DNA of 64,000 bases from Nonomuraea zeae (GCF_005889725.1 NZ_VCKX01000018.1:1-64000); one strand, 5' to 3'; counted from the first letter of the stretch, positions 40,762-49,601 are shown. The notes: generated from the sequence alone by a model not told the origin. Numbers and translations: made by a program.

Positions 40762-41328
40762 ATGAGACGCATCATCGCGGCACTGGCGCTCGTCATCGGA
40801 ACCCTGGCCGTCTGGCCGTCCGCGCCCGCGCAGGCCGTGGACTACTTCCAGTTCCGCAACGTGGCGATGGGGAACTGCCTGACCCTCGTCGGATCCGCCG
40901 CCCACGACAGGGCCTGGATCGGGCACTATCCCTGCGACGGCTCCGACGGCCAGAAGTGGCGGCTGGAGAACCTGGGGCTTGTCGAGGTCTGCGTTCAGGA
41001 CGACCCGCTGTTCAGGTTCTGCGCCGAGTTCAAGAAGGTGGAGGGCTATCGCATCCACAGCAAGGTGACCGACAAGTGCGTCGACCTGTCGGACCGCAGC
41101 ATCAGCAGCGGCACCCGCGTCCACCAGTACTCGTGCTACGACACCAACTCCCAGCAGTGGTACTTCAAGCCGAACGACGACGGCAGCCAGTCGATCATGA
41201 GCGTCCGGGCGCAGAACCAGCGGGCCAAGCAGGTGGCGATGGAGCCGCGCTACGACGATCCGAACAAGGCGCAGATCTGGACCTTCAACGGCACCGCGCT
41301 CCAGACGTGGGAGCGGATCGCCGGCTGA
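40762..41328 (+). CDS. Secreted ricin B-type lectin domain protein
   Basis: 188 residues with a Sec signal (RRIIAALALVIGTLAVWPSAPAQA) and one beta-trefoil carbohydrate-binding domain. QxW signatures appear as GQKWRLEN, SQQWYFKP and QIWTFNG; paired Cys include NCLTLV, HYPC, KCVDLS and YSC. ATG at 40762 follows GAGAGGA with a spacing of about 8 bases. No catalytic domain is attached, so it probably acts as a free lectin. Confidence 0.9.
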   Translation: MRRIIAALALVIGTLAVWPSAPAQAVDYFQFRNVAMGNCLTLVGSAAHDRAWIGHYPCDGSDGQKWRLENLGLVEVCVQDDPLFRFCAEFKKVEGYRIHSKVTDKCVDLSDRSISSGTRVHQYSCYDTNSQQWYFKPNDDGSQSIMSVRAQNQRAKQVAMEPRYDDPNKAQIWTFNGTALQTWERIAG

Positions 41329-41524
41329 CCGGTCCCCGCAGCCGGCGGCCCGGTGCGCGCCGGGGGAGGCCACGAGCCTGCCCCGGCGCGTCGCCGTCTT
41401 GGATGAATCCGGGGCGGGCAGCCGCCGGATGGGGCATTCCCCCTTATCTAGGCGAGCCGGGTCGGGGTCGGCCACCCTCGACCTGACCGCGCGTCGAGCG
41501 GCGGCGACAGGGGGATGCGACGAG

Positions 41525-43342
41525 ATGCGATTTCGGATGCTGGGTCCTTTACTGGTGCGAAGCGGCGCCGGCTGGACGCGGATCGCCGCGGGACGCCAGC
41601 GGCTGGTGCTGGCCGTGCTCCTGATCCACGCGGGCCGCACGGTCAGCACGGAGCAGCTGGCCGACGTCCTGTGGGGCGCGCGTCCGCCGCGGACGGCGGC
41701 CAACACCGTCGCCGCGTACGTCATGCGGCTGCGGCGGGTCCTGGGCGGCGACGCGCTGCTCACCCGGGGGAGCGGCTACGAGCTGGCCGCCGGTGAGGGG
41801 GAGATCGACGCCGACGTGTTCGAGCGGTCGCTCGCCTGCGGCCGCCGCGAGCTGCGCAGGGGACGGCTGGAGGCGGGCGCGGCCCGGCTGGCGCAGGCCC
41901 TTCGGCTGTGGCAGGGGAGCGGACCCGCGCTGGCGGACCTCCCCGAGACGCCGGTGCTGGCGGCCAGGGTGGCGCATCTGGAGCAGCTGCGCCTCGGCGC
42001 GGTGGAGGACGAGATGGGCGCGCTGCTCGACCTCGGGCAGCACGGCGAGGTGGTGGAGGAGCTGCGGCGGCTGGCCGAGGAGAGCCCGCTGCGGGAGCGG
42101 CGGTGGGAGCTGCTGATGGCGGCCCTGGCCCGGTGCGGGCGGCGGGCCGAGGCGCTGGAGACCTACCAGCGGGCGCGCCGGGTGCTGCGGGCCGAGCTGG
42201 GCGTCGAGCCGGGGGCGCGGCTGTGCGCGGCGCAGCGCAGGGTCCTGGCCGGTGACCGCATGGAGGTCGGCTGGAGACCGGCCGGCCGGCCGGAGACCGA
42301 ACGGCGGCCGCCGGCGCAGCTGCCCGCCGGCGTGGCCGGGTTCACGGGCCGGGCCGGGCAGCTCGCGCGACTGGACGCCCTGCTGCCCGCCGCGAACGCC
42401 CCGGCGGTGGTCGCCACGCTCACCGGGCCGGCCGGGGTGGGCAAGACGGCGCTGGCGGCGTGCTGGGGGCATCGGGTGCGCGACCGCTTTCCCGGCGGGC
42501 AGCTGTACGTGCACCTGCACGGACACGGCGAGCGCCCGCCCATGCCTCCGGCCGAGGCCCTGGCCGGGTTCCTCCGGGCGCTGGGCGCGTCCCGCGTCCC
42601 CGCTGACGTGGGCGAGGCGAGCGCCCTGTACCGCAGCCTCCTCGACGGCCGGCGGGTGCTGGTGCTGCTGGACGACGCCCGTGACGCCGCGCAGGTCCGG
42701 CCGCTGCTGCCGGGCAGCCACGGCTGCGTCGCCCTGGTCACCAGCCGGGACCGGCTGACGGGGCTGGTCGCCCGCGACGGCGCGCGCCCGATGGCCCTCG
42801 GCGTCATGTCCGACCGCGAGGCCCGCGACCTCCTGACCGGCCTGCTCGCCGATCGGGCCGCGGCCGACCCGGAGGCGGCCATGGAGCTGGCCCGGTTGTG
42901 CGGCAACCTGCCGATGGCCCTGCGTGCCGCCGCCGCCAACCTCACGTCCCGCCCGCACGAAGGCATCGCCGCGTACGCCGCCGCCCTGGCCGCCGACCGG
43001 CTCGGCGGCCTGGAGGTGGACGGAGATCCGCACAGCGGCGTGCGGGGCGCGTTCGACGCCTCGTACGCGACGCTCGGGCAGGGCGCCCGGCTGCTGTTCC
43101 GGCAGCTGGGCGCGCCGGGGCCCGCGGACGTGACCGCGGCGGAGGCGGCCACGCTGATCGGCGGCGACGTCGCGGCGGCGGCCCGCCTGCTGCGCGAGCT
43201 GGCCGCCGCTCACCTCGTCGAGGAGCACGCCACCGGCCGGTACGGCATGCCCGACCTCCTCCGCGTGTACGCCGCGGAGAAGGCGTCGGGCACGGGCCCG
43301 GCACGGAGCCGCCGGGCCACCTCGCTCTACGGGGCCGGGTAG
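41525..43342 (+). CDS. BTAD/AfsR-type transcriptional regulator with NB-ARC domain
   Basis: 605 residues. The N-terminus is a SARP DNA-binding domain (MLGPLLVRSGAGWTRIAAGR, ANTVAAYVMRLRRVLGGDAL), then the bacterial transcriptional activation domain (LRRLAEESPLRERRWELLMA, YQRARRVLRAELGVEPG), then an NB-ARC ATPase with TLTGPAGVGKTALAACWGH and VLVLLDDARDAAQV. It ends after the winged-helix segment (LLRELAAAHLVEEHATGRYG) and lacks the TPR region of full AfsR. ATG at 41525 lies 8 bases after a GGGGGA run. Such proteins activate secondary metabolism or secreted enzyme genes. It overlaps the convergent GH55 gene by 16 bases. Confidence 0.9.
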   Translation: MRFRMLGPLLVRSGAGWTRIAAGRQRLVLAVLLIHAGRTVSTEQLADVLWGARPPRTAANTVAAYVMRLRRVLGGDALLTRGSGYELAAGEGEIDADVFERSLACGRRELRRGRLEAGAARLAQALRLWQGSGPALADLPETPVLAARVAHLEQLRLGAVEDEMGALLDLGQHGEVVEELRRLAEESPLRERRWELLMAALARCGRRAEALETYQRARRVLRAELGVEPGARLCAAQRRVLAGDRMEVGWRPAGRPETERRPPAQLPAGVAGFTGRAGQLARLDALLPAANAPAVVATLTGPAGVGKTALAACWGHRVRDRFPGGQLYVHLHGHGERPPMPPAEALAGFLRALGASRVPADVGEASALYRSLLDGRRVLVLLDDARDAAQVRPLLPGSHGCVALVTSRDRLTGLVARDGARPMALGVMSDREARDLLTGLLADRAAADPEAAMELARLCGNLPMALRAAAANLTSRPHEGIAAYAAALAADRLGGLEVDGDPHSGVRGAFDASYATLGQGARLLFRQLGAPGPADVTAAEAATLIGGDVAAAARLLRELAAAHLVEEHATGRYGMPDLLRVYAAEKASGTGPARSRRATSLYGAG

Positions 43343-45192
43343 TCGGTGACGTAGACCGGCGCGCCGACCTTGGTCGTGTCGGCCGCGTCGCCCACGCCGT
43401 TGACGACGTGGTCGATCGTCCCGGCGCTGAGGTTGACGGTCATGATGTGGTGCAACCTGACGCCGGGGGTCCGCGGCGCCTCGAAGCCGTTTTCGGTGTG
43501 GATCTGCGGGTTGTTCTGGTTGAAGACGTAGACGCCGCCGCCGTACAGGTTGTGCGTCCGCACCCGGTCGCCGACCTTGTAGCCGGCCCAGCCCTCGACG
43601 TCGCCGTTCATCCAGTCGGCCTGGGTGGGCGGGTCGTACGGCAGCTCGTTCTGGTAGAGGATCGTCGTCCCGTGCTCGCCGTTCCAGACCGTGTTGTACT
43701 GCTGGAAGTGCTCGACGAACAGGCCGGTCGCGGTCACGTGGTCGCCGTTGATGACGGCGCCGTTGCGGCCCAGGTTGGTGTTCCAGCGCTGGGTGTCGGT
43801 GAAGCCCTCGACGCCGTGGTCGGCGCGCCACACCCAGGCGTGGTCGATGAGCACGTTGTCGCTGTTGACCTCCAGCGCGACGCCGGTCTTGCCGACGTGC
43901 GGCCCGCCGACCCGGAAGTACACGTCGGACAGCGTGGTCGGGTTGCCCGGGGAGCTGCGGCGTTCGCCATGCTTCTTGCCCACCCGCAGCAGCACCGGCG
44001 ACTTGTCGAGCCCCGCGTCCACGGTCACGCCGGCGATGACGACGCCCGGCACGCCGGCGACGTCGAGCGGGATCGAGCCGCGGACCGCGGTGAGCGTGGC
44101 GTGCCCGAGGCCGAGCACGACCGTGTCCGGGCGCTTGATCTCGATGCTGCGCGCGATGTCGTACACGCCGGGGGTGAGCAGCAGGTGCTTGCCCCGCGCG
44201 AGCTGGCTGTTGATGACCTGCACCGAGTCCGACGGCTTCGCGACGAAGAAGTCGGAGATCGGCAGCGAACGGCCCGGCGTCAGGCCGTCTGCCCAGGAGA
44301 TGCCGCGCGTGTTCGTCCTGGCGGCGGGCACGCGGACGCTGTACCTGCCCCGCGCGTCGGCGTACAGGTAGGGCTTCTCCCTGCTGACGGGGGTGGTGTC
44401 GAGGGTGGTGTACGGCGGCGACGGGAACCCGGTCTCCTCCGGCGCGCCGGCGACGCCCGCGAAGACCTGGTTCCACACGCCGTTCGACCAGCCGGCGATC
44501 TCGCTGTTGCGGGTCAGCCACTGCTGCTGCGAGCCGTTCGTGACGGACGGGAGCCGGGAGTCGGCGATGAAGCCGCCGCTGGCGTACTGCGGGCCCGCGG
44601 TGCAGTAGTCCATCAGCGACAGGTTGCCGCCGCGGATGTCGAGCCGGCGCAGGGAGACCGCCTGGGAGACGGCCCAGAAGTTCGCCGAGGACCGGCAGCC
44701 GTCCTGGCCGGCCGCGTTGATGTTGATCGACAGGTTCGACAGGGTGCGCCAGAAGTTGACGAGCGCGAGGCAGTTGCCGGTCCCGCCGTCGGCCAGGCAG
44801 CGGTTGTAGACCTCGACCTTGCCGTTGATGACGACGTCCGTGGGCGAGGCGCCCAGGCCGGCGATCTCGGTGTAGTAGCCGACCTTGATCTGGAGCGGCT
44901 GCTCCGCGGTGCCGTACGTGCCCGGCTTGAACAGGTAGGCGTGGCGCGTGGCGCCCATCTCGTCGTCGACCTGGGCGGCGTGCGCCGCGTCGAGGGTCGC
45001 CTGGATGTCGCCGACCGGCATGCCCGGATCGAAGACGGTGACATTCGGTCCTAAGTCGGGGGCGCCCGAGGGCGGCGACGCGGCGCCGGCCGCCGGGCCC
45101 GCCGTCATGACGGCGGTCGCCAGCACGAGACCGAGCGCCAGCGCCCGGCCGATCTGCCCGCGGCCCCGCCGCCTCGTCAAACCGGTCGTCAT
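43327..45192 (-). CDS. Secreted GH55-type exo-beta-1,3-glucanase
   Basis: 621 residues with a signal peptide (ALALGLVLATAVMTAGPAAGA) and a long parallel beta-helix protein. Blocks such as AYLFKPGTYGTAEQPLQIKV, YNRCLADGGTGNCLALVNFW, NAAGQDGCRSSANFWAVSQA and YDPPTQADWMNGDVEGW match actinobacterial GH55 laminarin-degrading enzymes. GH55 exo-beta-1,3-glucanases release glucose or gentiobiose from fungal or algal glucan. ATG at 45192 follows AAAGGACG by 7 bases. Upstream is a LacI-type palindrome, suggesting sugar-controlled expression. Confidence 0.85.
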   Translation of the reverse strand: MTTGLTRRRGRGQIGRALALGLVLATAVMTAGPAAGAASPPSGAPDLGPNVTVFDPGMPVGDIQATLDAAHAAQVDDEMGATRHAYLFKPGTYGTAEQPLQIKVGYYTEIAGLGASPTDVVINGKVEVYNRCLADGGTGNCLALVNFWRTLSNLSININAAGQDGCRSSANFWAVSQAVSLRRLDIRGGNLSLMDYCTAGPQYASGGFIADSRLPSVTNGSQQQWLTRNSEIAGWSNGVWNQVFAGVAGAPEETGFPSPPYTTLDTTPVSREKPYLYADARGRYSVRVPAARTNTRGISWADGLTPGRSLPISDFFVAKPSDSVQVINSQLARGKHLLLTPGVYDIARSIEIKRPDTVVLGLGHATLTAVRGSIPLDVAGVPGVVIAGVTVDAGLDKSPVLLRVGKKHGERRSSPGNPTTLSDVYFRVGGPHVGKTGVALEVNSDNVLIDHAWVWRADHGVEGFTDTQRWNTNLGRNGAVINGDHVTATGLFVEHFQQYNTVWNGEHGTTILYQNELPYDPPTQADWMNGDVEGWAGYKVGDRVRTHNLYGGGVYVFNQNNPQIHTENGFEAPRTPGVRLHHIMTVNLSAGTIDHVVNGVGDAADTTKVGAPVYVTDYPAP

Positions 45193-45232
45193 AACGGTTC
45201 GTCCTTTCCGCTGCGGGTGTGCGGCAGCGCCT

Positions 45233-45248
45233 GAGAGAGCGCTCTCTC
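45233..45248. promoter_or_regulatory. LacI-type operator before the GH55 gene
   Basis: GAGAGAGCGCTCTCTC is a perfect 16-bp palindrome with the central GAGCGCTC found in CebR/CelR-type LacI operators (TGGGAGCGCTCCCA). It lies 40 bases upstream of the GH55 start and suits glucan-responsive repression. Confidence 0.7.
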
Positions 45249-45286
45249 GCACCGCGACGTTTCTATCGCGTGAACGGTCGGATCAC

Positions 45287-45302
45287 AAGAGCGCAAGCTC
45301 TT
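45287..45302. promoter_or_regulatory. Second dyad in the GH55/PLC divergent promoter
   Basis: AAGAGC-GCAA-GCTCTT is an inverted repeat 39 bases beyond the LacI-type site. Downstream on the plus strand, TTGACG (45313-45318) is a -35 candidate for the PLC-like gene. The dyad may be an operator for that promoter. Confidence 0.45.
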
Positions 45303-45379
45303 TCGTGAGGGCTTGACGGGGTTCGCCAGAGGCGGATGATCACCTTGTCAGAGAAGATCCCTAACGTGAGGATCGGGCG

Positions 45380-46801
45380 ATGCCCCGTACGAGAACCGTC
45401 CTGTCCGTGCTCGCCGTCGCCGCGTCCGCGCTGCTGACCGGCGGAACCGCCGAGGCGTCGGCGGACCTGCCGTTACCCGCGGCCGTCTTCCGCGCCACGC
45501 ACAACAGCTACTCGGGCAACGTCGACGGCGCCAAGAGCTCGATCGTCTACCAGCTCGACCACGGCATCCGCTTCATCGAGCTCGACATCCACGACAACGG
45601 CTACGCCACCTCGCGCGACTACGCCATCGGCCACGACTCTCCCGGCAACCTGGTCGACCACAGCGGCAACCCGGCCTCGAACCTGCTGCGCGACTGGCTC
45701 GACGTGATCAACACCTGGTCGGCGCAGCACCCCGCCGCCGCGCCGATCGTGGTCGCGCTCGACATCAAGGACGACCTGACCGACAACGCCTCGTACGCGG
45801 CGGGCAACCTGGCCGCGCTCAACCAGGAGCTCACCTCCGTCTTCGGCCCGCGGCTGTTCCAGGCCAGGGACTACCCGGCGAGCCCGCCGACGGTGGACGC
45901 GCTGCGCGGCCGGGTGCTCCCGCTGCTGTCCGGCAACGGCGAGACCCGGACCCAGTACAAGCGCGACATCGGCGACAACCCGGCCATCGCGATCAACGGC
46001 CGCGGCCAGGTGGTGGAGGTGCACGACTCGGGCTCGGGCGCGCTCTGGTACTGGACCGGCACGTACGGCTCCGACGGCCGCGTGACCTGGCTGCGCCACG
46101 GCCGCTACGACAGCGGCGTGACGCCGGCCATCGCGCTCAACGACAACGGCGACCTGGTCGAGGTCCACCAGTCCCAGAACGCGACCACGCTCTGGTACCG
46201 CGTGGGCCGCCTCGCCGCCGACGGCGAGATCACCTGGTCCGCCAGCCGCCAGTACGACAACGGCGTCCTGCCGACGGTCCGGTTCACCGACGCGGCGGGC
46301 ACCCAGCTGCGCGAGATCCACCGCAGCCAGAGCAGCAGCCAGAACTGGAACTGGGACGGCGCGCTGAACGCCGGCGCGGCGACCGTCACGTGGAGCGGCA
46401 ACGCCAAGACCTCCGACGCCCGCTACGACAAGGCCACCTCGGTCAGCGGCACGGCACGCGTGCACGTGTGGAACGGCGCGGACGGCCCGACCCCGGCCAG
46501 GACGCTGCGGGTCGACACCGACAGGGTCGCCGGCGCCCGCATCAGCTACCCGCAGATCGCCTTCGACGAGTTCCAGCAGGGTGACAGCGCCGAGTTGCAG
46601 CAGGGCGCGCTGTTCTACGCGGCGCCCGCCGGCGAGTCGTCGTTCATCACCGCGGCCCGGCAGGCGGGACGGCTGGCACGAGGCTGGGACTTCGACTCGG
46701 CGGGCAACGCGACCAGCCCGCTGGCCAGCTATCCGGCGACCAACCATCCGTACGACGCCTGGTACCAGAACCTGCTCACCCAGGCCGGCGCCGTCGAGTG
46801 A
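45380..46801 (+). CDS. Secreted PI-PLC-like phosphodiesterase with inserted three-repeat domain
   Basis: 473 residues, Sec signal (TVLSVLAVAASALLTGGTAEA), then a phosphatidylinositol phospholipase C-type TIM barrel start: RATHNSYSGNVDGAK with the first catalytic His, IRFIELDIHDNG with metal-site Glu/Asp, and YAIGHDSPGN with the second His. Residues about 201-345 hold three repeats of 48-49 residues beginning PAIAING, PAIALND and PTVRFTD, each with EVH/EIH and a Trp-Tyr strand. The barrel then resumes (FITAARQAGRLARGWDFDS). ATG at 45380 follows GAGGA. It probably hydrolyses a phosphodiester outside the cell. Confidence 0.85.
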   Translation: MPRTRTVLSVLAVAASALLTGGTAEASADLPLPAAVFRATHNSYSGNVDGAKSSIVYQLDHGIRFIELDIHDNGYATSRDYAIGHDSPGNLVDHSGNPASNLLRDWLDVINTWSAQHPAAAPIVVALDIKDDLTDNASYAAGNLAALNQELTSVFGPRLFQARDYPASPPTVDALRGRVLPLLSGNGETRTQYKRDIGDNPAIAINGRGQVVEVHDSGSGALWYWTGTYGSDGRVTWLRHGRYDSGVTPAIALNDNGDLVEVHQSQNATTLWYRVGRLAADGEITWSASRQYDNGVLPTVRFTDAAGTQLREIHRSQSSSQNWNWDGALNAGAATVTWSGNAKTSDARYDKATSVSGTARVHVWNGADGPTPARTLRVDTDRVAGARISYPQIAFDEFQQGDSAELQQGALFYAAPAGESSFITAARQAGRLARGWDFDSAGNATSPLASYPATNHPYDAWYQNLLTQAGAVE

Positions 46802-46828
46802 GCGCCGCTGGAGCCGGCGGCCCGGTGA

Positions 46829-46899
46829 GACGGCCCGGGTCTGACGGCCCGGGTCTGGCGCCCGGTCGGGCAGCCCGGTCGGGCAGCCCGGTCTGGCGG
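46829..46899. repeat. GC-rich 13-14-bp tandem repeats in a convergent gap
   Basis: GACGGCCCGGGTCT occurs twice head to tail (46829-46856), followed by CCCGGTCGGGCAG twice (46861-46886) and a decayed third copy. The units carry CCCGG palindromic cores and lie between the stops of the PLC-like and DUF3817 genes, so they may also end transcripts. Confidence 0.75.
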
Positions 46900-46904
46900 G
46901 TCTG

Positions 46905-47201
46905 TCAGGCGGCCTGGGCGGTCGTCGCGCGTGCGGCCATCCGCCGTTCGAACCACAGCGAGGTGAACGGCGGCACCGCGCACGCCAGGCCCAGCACCAC
47001 CGCGCCCCGGCTCCAGCCCGCCTCTCGCGCCGAGAGCAGCACCCCGGCCGCGTACAGCACGAACATCGCCCCGTGGATCGGCCCGAACACCTTGACGCCC
47101 AGCTCGCCGGTCTCGGTCACGTGCTTGAAGAACATCCCGATCAGCAGGCCCGCCCACGAGCACGCCTCGGCCACCGCCACGACCCGGAACCAGCGCAGCA
47201 T
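46905..47201 (-). CDS. DUF3817 domain membrane protein
   Basis: 98 residues with three hydrophobic segments. The family pattern is FRVVAVAEACSWAGLLIGMF, then VFGPIHGAMFVLYAAGVL and a third helix ending PPFTSLWFERR. DUF3817 proteins are small integral membrane proteins of unknown role. ATG at 47201 follows AAGGGG at 6 bases. A perfect 8-1-8 palindrome stands 32 bases upstream. Confidence 0.9.
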   Translation of the reverse strand: MLRWFRVVAVAEACSWAGLLIGMFFKHVTETGELGVKVFGPIHGAMFVLYAAGVLLSAREAGWSRGAVVLGLACAVPPFTSLWFERRMAARATTAQAA

Positions 47202-47232
47202 GCTTCACCCCTTCACCCGATGTCCGCGGTTA

Positions 47233-47249
47233 CTCTACAGGCTGTAGAG
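47233..47249. promoter_or_regulatory. Palindrome upstream of the DUF3817 gene
   Basis: CTCTACAG-G-CTGTAGAG is a perfect 8-1-8 inverted repeat 32 bases before the start codon. Size and symmetry fit a TetR- or MarR-type operator. No regulator is encoded directly next to it. Confidence 0.68.
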
Positions 47250-47268
47250 GACGGTGCGGGCGCGGGCC

Positions 47269-48195
47269 TCACGGGCGCGCGATCGCCGCCAGCAGCTCCA
47301 GCTGCCGGAGCTGGTCGGCCAGCGTGGGGGCCGCGATGCGGCAGACCAGGTGCTCGGCGCCCGCCGCCGCGTAGCCGGCCAGCGTGGCGGCCACCCGCTC
47401 GGCCGGCCCGGCGACCATGACCTGGATCGTCCGCACGGTCTCGTAGGGCAGGCCGTAGGTGGCCCTGCAGTAGGCGTCGAGATCCCGTTCGGCCTGCTCG
47501 GCGTCGTCGCTGATCAGCACGGTGACGAACAGCGCGGGGGCGATCGCGTCCGCGGGACGACCCGCCTCGGCCGCGGCCCGGCGTACCCCGTCGAGGCCCG
47601 CCCGGTAGTCGGCGGGATCGGGCGGGTAGGGCAGCCACCCGTCGTAGAGCCGTCCCGTCCGCGCCAGCGCGGACGGGCTCGCGCCGCCCAGCCAGATCGG
47701 CGGCCCGCCCGGCCGGAACGACGGCGTCGACCCGGGCAGGTCGTCGAACCGCAGCACCTTGCCGTGGAAGGCCCGCTCGCCCGCCCACAGCGCCCGCCAC
47801 AGGGCGACGGTCTCGTCCAGCCGCAGGAAGCGGCGCTCCCACGGCACCTCCGAGAGCGCGTACTCGACCTCCGACCGGCCGGGGAAGCCCGCGCCCACGG
47901 CGATGACCAGCCGCCCGGCCGACAGCTGGTCGATGGAGGCCAGCTCCTGAGCGGCGGTCACGGGACGCCGGAAGGCGGGCAGCAGCGCCGCGGTGCCGAG
48001 CGTGACGCGCTCGGTCACCGGGGCGAGGGCGGCGAGCATGGCCAGCGGCTCGACGCGCGGGCCGAGCAGGGTGTCGTTGGCCCAGAGCGAGTCGAGACCG
48101 AGCCGTTCCGCCTGGACGCCGAAGTCGACCAGCTGCCGGGCGTCGGTCCACTGGCTCTGGTTGGTGGGAAGCAGAACTCCCAGTCGCGTGTTCAT
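47269..48195 (-). CDS. LLM class F420/flavin-dependent oxidoreductase
   Basis: 308 residues of the luciferase-like monooxygenase family: RLGVLLPTNQSQWTDARQLV, LGLDSLWANDTLLG, TERVTLGTAALLPAFRRPV and IWLGGASPSALARTGRLYDG. In actinobacteria many such enzymes use coenzyme F420. ATG at 48195 is preferred by family length; an in-frame extension to 48231 is possible. The upstream region carries alternating GGGAAT half sites. The substrate is unknown. Confidence 0.88.
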   Translation of the reverse strand: MNTRLGVLLPTNQSQWTDARQLVDFGVQAERLGLDSLWANDTLLGPRVEPLAMLAALAPVTERVTLGTAALLPAFRRPVTAAQELASIDQLSAGRLVIAVGAGFPGRSEVEYALSEVPWERRFLRLDETVALWRALWAGERAFHGKVLRFDDLPGSTPSFRPGGPPIWLGGASPSALARTGRLYDGWLPYPPDPADYRAGLDGVRRAAAEAGRPADAIAPALFVTVLISDDAEQAERDLDAYCRATYGLPYETVRTIQVMVAGPAERVAATLAGYAAAGAEHLVCRIAAPTLADQLRQLELLAAIARP

Positions 48196-48215
48196 GCCGG
48201 CGATCGTGCTCCCGG

Positions 48216-48246
48216 CCGGGAATGCCGGCAATTCCCGGCAGGGAAT
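48216..48246. promoter_or_regulatory. Alternating GGGAAT half sites before the LLM gene
   Basis: CCGGGAAT-GCCGGCA-ATTCCCGG (48216-48238) is a perfect 8-7-8 inverted repeat, and ATTCCC-GGCA-GGGAAT (48231-48246) uses its right arm in a second dyad. Three half sites in this position suggest a repressor site for the LLM gene. Confidence 0.55.
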
Positions 48247-48452
48247 GGACGAAGATCCACCGGTGGGCCCGGCGCCGCGGCGTTAATATGGCTGGTGGCG
48301 GCTGTCCGCGCCCAACCTCCGGCGACTCGCCCCAGCCGGGTCACCCCAGGAGGCAAAGGGAGGCTCACCTCTCGGACAGAAGACCTTCCGTCGGTCGTGC
48401 GCCCGCCGCACCCGTCGCTGGGGGACGCGCGGACGGCGCGCGGGAGACGTCC

Positions 48453-49601
48453 ATGACCAAGCAGGCAGACTTCAAACGGCGGGTACGCGCCCGCATGGCG
48501 AAGACCGGAGAGTCGTACGCGATCGCGCGCCGGCGGCTCCTGGGCGACCAGCCCGCCCCGATCGAGGATCGGCTGGCGGTGGCGCTGCACATCAGCAACG
48601 GCGACGGCACCGACCTGCCGGGGACCGGGCTGGCCCGGCACATCGTCTACTGGCGGGACGTGCTGCACGAAGGCCCGGTCCCCGCGGTGGGGCGCGAGGA
48701 GCTGCGCCGGGTCAGGGCCGCGTTCCTGACCGGGGCGCATGCGGACGACCGCTCGGAGGGCATGCGCATGTTCCTGGGGCGCGACGCCGCCGTGGAGGCC
48801 AACCGCGAGGGCGAGTACGTGCTGTGGTTCGAGGCCGACCTCTACGACCAGCTGCAGATCGTGGAGATCCTCGCCCGCCTGGCCGAGCTGGAGGTGCCGG
48901 CCGAGCGCATCACGCTGATCTGCATCGGGGAGCACGCCGGCATCGCCCGCTTCGGCGGGCTGGGCCAGCTGAGCCCCGAGCAGCTGCGCGAGCTGCCCGC
49001 GACCAACGCGTGCGCGACGCTCACCCCGGCCGCGCTGGAGCTGGCCACCCGGGCCTGGGCGGCCTTCCGCGCCCCGACGCCCGACGGCCTGCCCGCCATC
49101 GCCGCCACCCGCTCCGGTGAGCTGCGCTTCCTCGGCGAGGCCTTCGAACGTCTCGGCCGCGAGTACCCCTCCACCCGTGACGGGCTCTCACTCACCGAGC
49201 GCCGCATCCTCGCCGCCACCGCCGACGCCACTCAGGCCGGTGCCGGGGCCGATGTCGGAGACGCTGCCGGCGCCGGGCAGGGGGTCACCGCCGGTGAGGT
49301 CTTCGTCCGCGCCGCCGCTCGCGAGGCCCGCCCCTACCTCGGGGACTCCTGGTGCTTCGCCGCGATGGACCGCCTGGCCCGGGCCCCGCACCCGCTCCTG
49401 GACGTCCACCCAGCGGGCACCCCGGTCGAACGCGACAGCCTGCTGCGGCTGACCGCCACCGGTGCACGGGTGCTGGCGGGCGAGGCGGACCACGTGGAGC
49501 TCAACGGCGTCGATCGCTGGATCGGCGGGGTGCACCTGACCGGCCGCGACGTGCGCTGGCGGTGGGACGAGGGCAGGGAGACCCTGACGACCGGCGGCTG
49601 A
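48453..49601 (+). CDS. DUF1835-domain protein
   Basis: 382 residues. After a basic helical start (MTKQADFKRRVRARMAKTGE) comes the DUF1835 core: ALHISNGDGTDLPGTGLARH, VLHEGPVPAV, and FEADLYDQLQIVEILARL. The second half (EYPSTRDGLSLTERRILAAT and later GDSWCFAAMDRLARAPHPLL) resembles the DUF3658-like C-terminal part. The function is not known. ATG at 48453 has GGAG 6 bases upstream. Single gene; an Ala/Gly-rich insert lies near residue 265. Confidence 0.85.
   Translation: MTKQADFKRRVRARMAKTGESYAIARRRLLGDQPAPIEDRLAVALHISNGDGTDLPGTGLARHIVYWRDVLHEGPVPAVGREELRRVRAAFLTGAHADDRSEGMRMFLGRDAAVEANREGEYVLWFEADLYDQLQIVEILARLAELEVPAERITLICIGEHAGIARFGGLGQLSPEQLRELPATNACATLTPAALELATRAWAAFRAPTPDGLPAIAATRSGELRFLGEAFERLGREYPSTRDGLSLTERRILAATADATQAGAGADVGDAAGAGQGVTAGEVFVRAAAREARPYLGDSWCFAAMDRLARAPHPLLDVHPAGTPVERDSLLRLTATGARVLAGEADHVELNGVDRWIGGVHLTGRDVRWRWDEGRETLTTGG

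Noticed and set aside
41515..41796. Alternative plus-strand start (ATG at 41515) for the BTAD regulator
   Set aside because: That frame gives an Arg/Gly-rich product; the frame from 41525 has full BTAD and NB-ARC homology.
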